Below are positions 58,872 through 64,000 of a stretch of 64,000 bases of DNA, one piece after another. Location: contig NZ_JAAKZY010000011.1 of assembly GCF_011045015.1 (NCBI RefSeq), positions 35,074 through 99,073 of the forward strand, given 5' to 3'. How positions within the stretch are numbered: position 1 is the first letter of the stretch; the number at the start of each line of letters is the position of its first letter. The notes beneath the pieces are model-generated. The model was not told the origin of the DNA, did no database searches, and saw only the letters and a program-made list of their open reading frames with translations. This DNA is from Streptomyces scabichelini (GTDB lineage Bacteria; Actinomycetota; Actinomycetes; Streptomycetales; Streptomycetaceae). The position numbers and the translations under genes were made by a program.

Positions 58872-61472
58872 CTACGTCTCGGCGCCGGGCAGCATGCCCA
58901 GTTCCGTGGCGCGGTCGGTGACCTGGCGCCGGGTGCTTGCGCCCAGTTTGTCCAGTACCGCGGAGACATGGTTGTCGACGGTACGGACCGACAGCACGAG
59001 CCGGTCGGCGATCTCGGGGTTGGTGAGCCCCTGCACGAGCAGCCGCATGACCTGGAGCTGGCGCTCGGTGAGGCCGGCGGGATTGTCGCGGGTCGCGGCG
59101 AGCGGGCCGCGTGGGATGTGGCGTACGCCGAGCCGGCGCAGCTCGCCGCGGATCAGACGGGCCAGCGGTTCCGCATCCAGCGCATCCAGACCGGCGAGCG
59201 CGGCGAGCTTGTCCGCAGGGTCCGGGCTCTCGGCGAGCGCCGCGGCGTGTTCGTACGGGCAGCCCGCCGCCTGCCAGGCCTGCGCCGCCTCACGCCATCG
59301 GCCGGCGGTCTGCAGGGCATACGGATGGTCCGAGCCGTCGGCAGGGACCGGATGTCCGGCCTTGGCGAGCCAATAGCCGAGTTCCGCCCGGTGCGGCACG
59401 GCGGCCAGGTAGCGCGCCTGCTCGAAGGCCTCACCGGCGGCCGCCACCACGGCGGGGTGATCACCGCGCAGCCAGGCGGACTCGGCCATGGCCGCCGCGA
59501 CCGGTCCGATGCGCTGCAGCTCACGGGCGCGTACGGCGATCTCCCAGGCCTTGTCCAGCAGTTCGTCGCCACCGCTCCTGCCGCGGCGGATACGCACCCG
59601 CCCCAGCACGGTCAGCGCGGGGCAGCGGGCGGGTACGAACTCGTGGGCGCCGATCTCGGCGTGCTTCTCCGCGTCGTCCCACGCTGCGGCGGCGAACCGG
59701 CGCAGGGCCATCTCGACGTGGAAATAGCTGAGGAAGCCGAGGTGCTCCGCCCGGTCCGCCAGCTCCATCGCCGGGGCCAGGAAGCGGTCGGCCTCGGCGT
59801 ACTCGAGGTTTTCGAGGAGGGTCCAGATGAGGTTGGCGTAGGAACGGCAGGCGTGGTCGACCTCGCCGGCCGCCAGCGCCACCTTGAGGCTCTCCTCCAC
59901 CTGGGCGCGCCCGAGGGGGTCACCGGCCCGCCAGCGTGCGGAGCCCACGTTGTTGAGGGCGTGCGCGAGGATCGCCGGGTCGTCGGTGCGGTGGGCCAGG
60001 GCGATGGCGCGTTCGCCGATGTCGATGGCCTCGGTGTGACGGTCGGAGAGCATGTGGAGCTGCGAGGTGTTGCTGAGGGCGAGCGCGAGCAGCCGGTCGT
60101 CGCCCGCGTCCTCGAGTACGGCGATGGCCTCCCGTGCGGCACGTTGTGCCTCGTCGGCGTCGCCGGCCCACCAGTGGATCCGTGACAGCCAGCGCAGGTC
60201 CGCGCCGAGCGCCCGGGTGTCGCCGAGGGAGCGGCGCAGGGCGACGGCGTCCCGCTCCGCGCTGACGGCGGCAGTGGAGTCCGCGATGGTGTAGCTCTCG
60301 ACGGCGTACCGCTCCAGCAGGTCGGCCAGTTCGGCCGCGCCGAAGCGGTCGCGATGCCGCAGTACGAGCCGCAGATGGGCCGCGGCTTCGCGATGGGCGC
60401 CCGCGTCGGCGGCGTCGCGCGCCGCGTCGGGCCCGTACCGCACGATCGCCTCCTGGTCGCCCGCCTCCGCCGCGTGGTGCACGACGCGTGACGGGTCGGA
60501 GCCGGGGGCGGCGACGAGCGCGGCGAGCACGGCTCGGTTGAGCTCGATCCGTCGCGCGGCGGGCAGCGAGTCGGCGATGGCGCGGCGGATCAACTCGTGG
60601 CGGAAACCGGCCCGTTCGGGGGTCACGGTCAGCAGGCCGCGCCGCTCGGCCGCCGCCAGTTCGGCCACGCCGTCCGTGAGCAGCGCGTCGACCAGCGGGC
60701 GCTCGACGGCGGACGGCACCACGGCGAGCTGCTCCAGGGCGTCCCGCGTGCGGTCCTCAAGGCCGCGCAGCCGGGCCAGCACGGCGTCGACCACGGTCGG
60801 CGGTACGCCACCGGTGCCGCCGGCGGCCACCACCTCGGCGACGAAGAACGGGTTGCCCGACGTCACCGCGTACACCTCCGCCGGATCCAGCCGGCTGGCC
60901 GCGCTCAGTCGGTGCACGGCCTGAGGAGAGAGCCGGGACAGCGGGAGACGGTGGACCCGCTCGGCTCTGGACACCTGGCCGAGGAGGTGCCGCAGAGGGT
61001 GGGCGCGGTCCAGTTCGTCGTCCCGGTACGTCAGCACCAGGACGGCCGGGAGCCGCTCCACCCGGTGCACGAGGAACCGCAGCGCGTCGAGCGAGGCCTC
61101 GTCGGCCCAGTGCACATCCTCGACGACGAGCACGGCCGGGTGCGGGGCCGCGGTCAGCTCCGCCCGCAGGGCGTCGTACACCCGATGCCGGTCGCCGCCC
61201 TGCGTGAGCAGCCGCGCCAGCTCCGGGCCGACACTTCCGACGAGGTCGCGGAAGGGCCCCAGCGGCCGCCGGGTCGCGAGGTCGTCGCACTCCCCCACCA
61301 GGACGCGCGAGTCGGCGGGCAGTACGCACGGCATGGCCTTCACCAGGCTCGACTTGCCGATTCCGGCCTCTCCGAAGACGAGCGCCACCGAACCGGCTCC
61401 GTCCGCCGCGTCCCGCGCGGCGGCGGCCAGTCGGTCCAGTTCGTGGTCCCGTTCAAGGACCCCCCGATCCAC
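58872..61472 (-). CDS. Large LuxR-family ATPase regulator (LAL type), second copy
   Basis: 866 residues. Walker A GEAGIGKS (34-41), Walker B VLVVEDVHWAD, sensor LVLTYRDDELDRAHPLR, a long TPR-like region, and a C-terminal LuxR helix-turn-helix (LTERQLQVMRLLVQGLTNPE, ADRLVLSVRTVDNHVSAVLD). It is shorter than the one at 47.8 kb and not closely similar outside the motifs. The GTG at 61472 lies at the start of family homology; no good ribosome site is seen. Two 13-base direct repeats lie 44 bases upstream. The FAD oxidase downstream on the same strand is a possible target. Confidence 0.9.
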   Translation of the reverse strand: MDRGVLERDHELDRLAAAARDAADGAGSVALVFGEAGIGKSSLVKAMPCVLPADSRVLVGECDDLATRRPLGPFRDLVGSVGPELARLLTQGGDRHRVYDALRAELTAAPHPAVLVVEDVHWADEASLDALRFLVHRVERLPAVLVLTYRDDELDRAHPLRHLLGQVSRAERVHRLPLSRLSPQAVHRLSAASRLDPAEVYAVTSGNPFFVAEVVAAGGTGGVPPTVVDAVLARLRGLEDRTRDALEQLAVVPSAVERPLVDALLTDGVAELAAAERRGLLTVTPERAGFRHELIRRAIADSLPAARRIELNRAVLAALVAAPGSDPSRVVHHAAEAGDQEAIVRYGPDAARDAADAGAHREAAAHLRLVLRHRDRFGAAELADLLERYAVESYTIADSTAAVSAERDAVALRRSLGDTRALGADLRWLSRIHWWAGDADEAQRAAREAIAVLEDAGDDRLLALALSNTSQLHMLSDRHTEAIDIGERAIALAHRTDDPAILAHALNNVGSARWRAGDPLGRAQVEESLKVALAAGEVDHACRSYANLIWTLLENLEYAEADRFLAPAMELADRAEHLGFLSYFHVEMALRRFAAAAWDDAEKHAEIGAHEFVPARCPALTVLGRVRIRRGRSGGDELLDKAWEIAVRARELQRIGPVAAAMAESAWLRGDHPAVVAAAGEAFEQARYLAAVPHRAELGYWLAKAGHPVPADGSDHPYALQTAGRWREAAQAWQAAGCPYEHAAALAESPDPADKLAALAGLDALDAEPLARLIRGELRRLGVRHIPRGPLAATRDNPAGLTERQLQVMRLLVQGLTNPEIADRLVLSVRTVDNHVSAVLDKLGASTRRQVTDRATELGMLPGAET

Positions 61473-61515
61473 GGCGCAATTCTGGCACGCGCGGGGCGTT
61501 CCGGAACCGTTTGGG

Positions 61516-61541
61516 TTCGTATCTCCTGTTCGTATCTCCTG
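61516..61541 (-). repeat. 13-base tandem repeat upstream of the LuxR-ATPase
   Basis: TTCGTATCTCCTG occurs twice in a row without mismatch, 44 bases upstream of the LuxR-ATPase start. It could be a repeated activator or autoregulator site. Confidence 0.7.
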
Positions 61542-61557
61542 CCCTGCGCACGCCGGG

Positions 61558-61600
61558 GCGGCCGTACGAAGCGCCGTGCAGGGACGCTTCGTACGGCCGC
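61558..61600 (-). terminator. Strong hairpin terminator after the pectate lyase genes
   Basis: A perfect 16-base stem (61558-61573 with 61585-61600, arms built on GCGGCCGTACGAAGCG) closes an 11-base loop. It lies 27 bases beyond the PL3 stop and ends the pectate lyase transcript before the LuxR-ATPase promoter region. Confidence 0.85.
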
Positions 61601-61626
61601 TGTCACCGTGGGGGCACCGTGGGGGA

Positions 61627-62409
61627 TTACCTGTAGGTGATGTCCGAGGTGCTGTACTTGCAGTTCGTGCTGTCGGGGCCCGTTCCGACGGCGGTGTTGT
61701 TGTTGTACTTCTGGCAGGGGACGACCTTGCGGCTGGAGTCGTTGAGGATCGTGATCCCCTTCAGCGTCGCCACGTCGTTGCGGTTGACGTTGATGCCGAC
61801 GAGCCGCGCGGTGGAGCCCGTTCCGGTCACCTCGATGTTGTTGAGGTTCACCTTGCGCGTGTACGACGTGGAGCAGTCGCCGCAGGAGCGGTAGAGCGTC
61901 TTGAACTCCTGTACGGCGAAGTTGGAGATGTTCACCGTGCCGGGCCCGTTGTGCTGGAAGACCTTGTCGGCGGCCTTCTTGGCGCCACCGCCGATCACGT
62001 TGTACGTGGAGCCGCCACGGAAGGTCGCGGCGTCCTCGCCGACATCCGCCCACCACACGTTCTGCAGGGTGCAGTCGCCCTCGCAGTGGATGCCGTCGGC
62101 GCCGGGCGCGCCGATGATGACGTTCTTCAGCGTCGCGCCTGCCGCGAGCTTGAAGATCGGGTCCTGGCCCTCCTCCTGGCCGTCACCGGCCAGGTCCCCG
62201 GTGCCGTAGAACTGCTTCATGCCGTAGTCCTTGGTGCCGGACACGGAGATGGTGGAGGAGGTCCCCTGGCTGCCGTTGGGGGTCGGCCAGGTGGCGGCGC
62301 TCGCCGGGGATGTGCCGACTGTCGTGATCATGACAGACGAGAGGCCGAGTGCGGCCAGCCCGCCGATCAGTGCGCGCCTGCGGGCGCGGGGCTTTGCTGG
62401 TGAAGTCAT
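61627..62409 (-). CDS. Secreted PL3 pectate lyase
   Basis: 260 residues. The signal has a twin-arginine look (RARRRALIGGLAALGLSS, cleavage after ASA). The PL3 parallel beta-helix runs WPTPNGSQGTSSTISVSG, then PIFKLAAGATLKNVIIG, ADGIHCEGDCTLQNVWW, DVGEDAATFRGGSTYNVIGG and YRSCGDCSTSYTRKVNL. Four cysteine pairs are likely. It cleaves unesterified polygalacturonan by beta-elimination with calcium. ATG 62409 follows the PL1 stop by 32 bases with GGAAGAAGG. The stop codon is TAA, uncommon in this window. Confidence 0.95.
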   Translation of the reverse strand: MTSPAKPRARRRALIGGLAALGLSSVMITTVGTSPASAATWPTPNGSQGTSSTISVSGTKDYGMKQFYGTGDLAGDGQEEGQDPIFKLAAGATLKNVIIGAPGADGIHCEGDCTLQNVWWADVGEDAATFRGGSTYNVIGGGAKKAADKVFQHNGPGTVNISNFAVQEFKTLYRSCGDCSTSYTRKVNLNNIEVTGTGSTARLVGINVNRNDVATLKGITILNDSSRKVVPCQKYNNNTAVGTGPDSTNCKYSTSDITYR

Positions 62410-62441
62410 GTCCCGATGCCTTCTTCCAGTTGGGGGGGTCG

Positions 62442-63422
62442 TCAGATCTTTCCGGCGCCCGCACCGGACGTCACCGAGGCGACGACGGACGAGGCGGGCT
62501 CGGCGGTGTAGCTGTAGGGCGGATTGGTGAAGGTGCCGACCCGCGAGACCTCGGTGGCGGCTCCGCCGAGGTCGTTGCCGCGCAGGTTGGCGTATCCGTC
62601 GACGTCGCTGCTGCGGTTCGTGGTTACCGCGATCTTCGTCGTACGGAAGACGTTGTTCTCGACGAGCATCTGGGCGCCCATGCGGGAGTGCACGGCGGTG
62701 TCGGCGCCCTCGACGTAGTTGTCGTAGAAGTGGCCGGTGCCGAAGCGCAGGCTGGGGATGCGCGAGTAGATGTTGCTGAAGTGGTTGTGGTGGTACGTGA
62801 CCTTCAAGTGCCCGGTGTCTTCACTGGCGTTGTTGTCGCTGTGGCCGACCAGCGAGCCCTTGAAGTGCTCCTTGAAGGTGTTCCAGGACACCGTCACGGA
62901 GTCCGAGCCGTGGTTGATGTCGAGCAGACCGTCGTAGTAGTCCTTGTCGTGGCTGCGGTCCGCCGAGAAGGAGTTGTGGTCGATCCACACCTTCGTCGAC
63001 TCCTGCACCGTGATCCCGTCGGCGGGCGCGACCGGCTTGCTGATGTTGAGGTTCCGGACGACGACGTTGGTCGCCTCCTTGATGCGCAGCCCGCCACCGG
63101 TGAATCCGGACGACGAACCCGCGCCGAGCACCGTGGTGTTGGAGCCGATGTCGACCTGACCGCTCAGCGAGATCAGGCCGTTGACCCGGACCACTTTCGC
63201 CGCGTTGCCCGTGACGGCCGTCTTGAAGGCGGCCAGGGTCGAGACGGTGACCGGTGTCGCGTTGCCGCCGCCGGTGGTCCCGGCGCCGAAGCCGATGGGG
63301 GCGGTCTCGGCGGCGCCGGCCGACTGCGGGAGCACGAGCACAGTGACGGTCGCGAGGGCGGCCGCGGCGGCCGCGGCCAGTGTGGGTCTGTGTGCTCGTG
63401 TGCGTGGGGGGCGAGTACGCAT
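62442..63422 (-). CDS. Secreted PL1 pectate lyase
   Basis: 326 residues with a Sec signal (AAAAAAALATVTVLVLPQSA then GAAET). The beta-helix shows VWIDHNSFS (calcium/active-site turn), DGLLDINHGSDSVTVSWNTF, and the catalytic Arg in RIPSLRFG. It cleaves polygalacturonan endo-wise and, with PL3, gives complementary depolymerisation. ATG 63422 has GAAGGGACG upstream. It is the first gene of the two-gene operon; the 281-base region upstream holds at least four palindromes. Confidence 0.95.
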   Translation of the reverse strand: MRTRPPRTRAHRPTLAAAAAAALATVTVLVLPQSAGAAETAPIGFGAGTTGGGNATPVTVSTLAAFKTAVTGNAAKVVRVNGLISLSGQVDIGSNTTVLGAGSSSGFTGGGLRIKEATNVVVRNLNISKPVAPADGITVQESTKVWIDHNSFSADRSHDKDYYDGLLDINHGSDSVTVSWNTFKEHFKGSLVGHSDNNASEDTGHLKVTYHHNHFSNIYSRIPSLRFGTGHFYDNYVEGADTAVHSRMGAQMLVENNVFRTTKIAVTTNRSSDVDGYANLRGNDLGGAATEVSRVGTFTNPPYSYTAEPASSVVASVTSGAGAGKI

Positions 63423-63573
63423 GCGGGGTGCGTCCCTTCAGGAAGACCTGGTGGGTCATGTACGTGACTATCGTTCGACATACTGAACGCGGTGCACAGG
63501 TAGATCCACCCGACGCGAGATGCGCAGGGCTCTTGAGCGTGCAGTTCCGGGGCGGTACGAACTCGGGCGGCCT

Positions 63574-63593
63574 CTATCTCAGATATGAGATAG
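63574..63593. promoter_or_regulatory. Inverted repeat upstream of the pectate lyase operon
   Basis: CTATCTCA and TGAGATAG flank GATA, giving perfect 8-base arms with a 4-base spacer, 151 bases before the PL1 start. The size fits a dimeric repressor. Confidence 0.55.
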
Positions 63594-63633
63594 GAGGACG
63601 CCGGGTCACTGTTCTGAACGGACCGTAGAGGGT

Positions 63634-63641
63634 AAGCGCTT
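63634..63641. promoter_or_regulatory. AAGCGCTT core, LacI-type half-palindrome
   Basis: The 8-base palindrome AAGCGCTT has the CG-centred core typical of LacI-family boxes such as the GAAAGCGCTTTC type. It is one of a group of sites before the PL1 gene. Confidence 0.35.
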
Positions 63642-63652
63642 TCTGGTCAACG

Positions 63653-63665
63653 GTTCGGACCGAAC
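63653..63665. promoter_or_regulatory. GTTCGG-A-CCGAAC odd palindrome
   Basis: Perfect 6-base arms with a single central base, 19 bases from the AAGCGCTT core, upstream of the pectate lyase operon. Confidence 0.4.
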
Positions 63666-63676
63666 GGGTTCGGCCA

Positions 63677-63690
63677 TATGGGAGCGCTTC
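63677..63690. promoter_or_regulatory. CebR-like box
   Basis: TGGGAGCGCTTCCA matches the CebR operator TGGGAGCGCTCCCA at 13 of 14 positions. It lies between the PL1 promoter region and the stop of the minus-strand gene at 63704. Catabolite-type control by a LacI-family repressor is inferred. Confidence 0.55.
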
Positions 63691-63703
63691 CACAGGTGCG
63701 GCG

Positions 63704-64000
63704 CTAGGACGCCGTGCGGGATTCCAGATCGCGGCGGGTGTCGTTGCCGTACACGCCCGTTTCGTCGCCCCGGATGCCGTACCAGAGCTGGAACCGCGCC
63801 ACCGCCTCGGTCAGCGTGGCGTCGTATGTGCCGCTGGTCGTGCCGTCCTGGTACACGTTCGGGATCTTCAGCAGCCGTTCCTGGAGCTCGCTCACCTCCG
63901 GACCGCTGGCGCCCTCGCGGAGGGTGCCGGCGCCGTCCGGGTCGGCCGAGCTCGGCGGCGGGGCGACCGGGGCGGCCGGGGCGGAGGGGGAGGCGGCAGG
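63704..64000 (-). CDS. C-terminal part of a peptidoglycan-binding-domain protein (cut by window edge)
   Basis: The last 98 residues of a protein running off the right edge. A Pro/Ala/Ser-rich linker is followed by a peptidoglycan-binding-1 type three-helix domain (GPEVSELQERLLKI, SGTYDATLTEAVARFQLWYG, NDTRRDLESRTAS). In Streptomyces such tails occur on membrane or secreted proteins, sometimes sporulation or RsgI-like regulators. The N-terminal part is outside the window, so its main activity is unknown. The stop is TAG at 63704. Confidence 0.75.
   Translation of the reverse strand, partial: PAASPSAPAAPVAPPPSSADPDGAGTLREGASGPEVSELQERLLKIPNVYQDGTTSGTYDATLTEAVARFQLWYGIRGDETGVYGNDTRRDLESRTAS

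Noticed and set aside
1..64000. tRNA, rRNA, insertion sequence or attachment site
   Set aside because: No cloverleaf, ribosomal sequence, transposase gene or paired terminal repeats were seen by reading; a tRNA scan was not possible.

Overview
The window looks like a piece of a Streptomyces (or very close actinomycete) chromosome. The DNA is very GC-rich with GTG starts and strong codon bias. It holds marker families of that group: a SARP/BTAD regulator, a DUF5753 regulator with its DUF397 partner, large LuxR-type ATPases, a PF04672 methyltransferase, an anti-sigma-type ATPase, a streptogrisin-like protease, and rare TTA codons. No rRNA, tRNA, CRISPR array, transposase or prophage gene was seen.

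Layout. 1-8.4 kb: regulators and small metabolic genes. These are a truncated solute-binding lipoprotein, a CdaR-type sugar-diacid regulator, a membrane protein, a dehalogenase-like alpha/beta hydrolase, a SARP regulator, a two-gene SDR/Atu4866 operon facing an MmyB-like XRE regulator, and a receiver-like regulator next to an internally deleted copy of the hydrolase. 8.7-14.6 kb: a four-gene family-5 (Dpp/Opp/Nik type) ABC importer with a permease-ATPase fusion and two tandem TTA codons in the binding-protein signal peptide. 14.7-17.6 kb: a secreted protein facing an ArsR-type repressor, then a chymotrypsin-like secreted protease. 17.7-21.2 kb: a tightly coupled trio of receiver/thioredoxin-reductase-like flavoprotein, cNMP-binding histidine kinase, and UBP zinc finger.

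21.3-45.6 kb is the main feature: eleven minus-strand genes, almost all overlapping or separated by a few bases. In transcription order they are GH31, GH123, GH35, GH35, GH31, SGNH esterase, SGNH esterase, GH29, two small non-catalytic modules, and GH89. Every catalytic product has an export signal, and several carry NEW3 plus concanavalin-like modules. GH89 (alpha-GlcNAc), GH123 (beta-GalNAc), GH35 (beta-Gal), GH29 (alpha-Fuc), GH31 (alpha-Gal or alpha-GalNAc type) and SGNH deacetylases together fit extracellular stripping of an animal-type, mucin-like O-glycan or another amino-sugar-rich glycan. The two non-catalytic modules have no signal peptide and lie between the only two operon enzymes with clear Tat signals, which suggests co-export.

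45.9-64 kb: a cytoplasmic GH15 enzyme and a LuxR-ATPase diverge from the glycan operon. Then come DUF6624 with an anti-sigma-type ATPase, an SDR enzyme, an HTH-TPR regulator facing the DUF5753/DUF397 pair, a degenerate P-loop protein, a methyltransferase, a FAD oxidase, a second LuxR-ATPase, and a PL1-PL3 pectate lyase operon whose upstream region holds several palindromes. The window ends inside a peptidoglycan-binding-domain gene.
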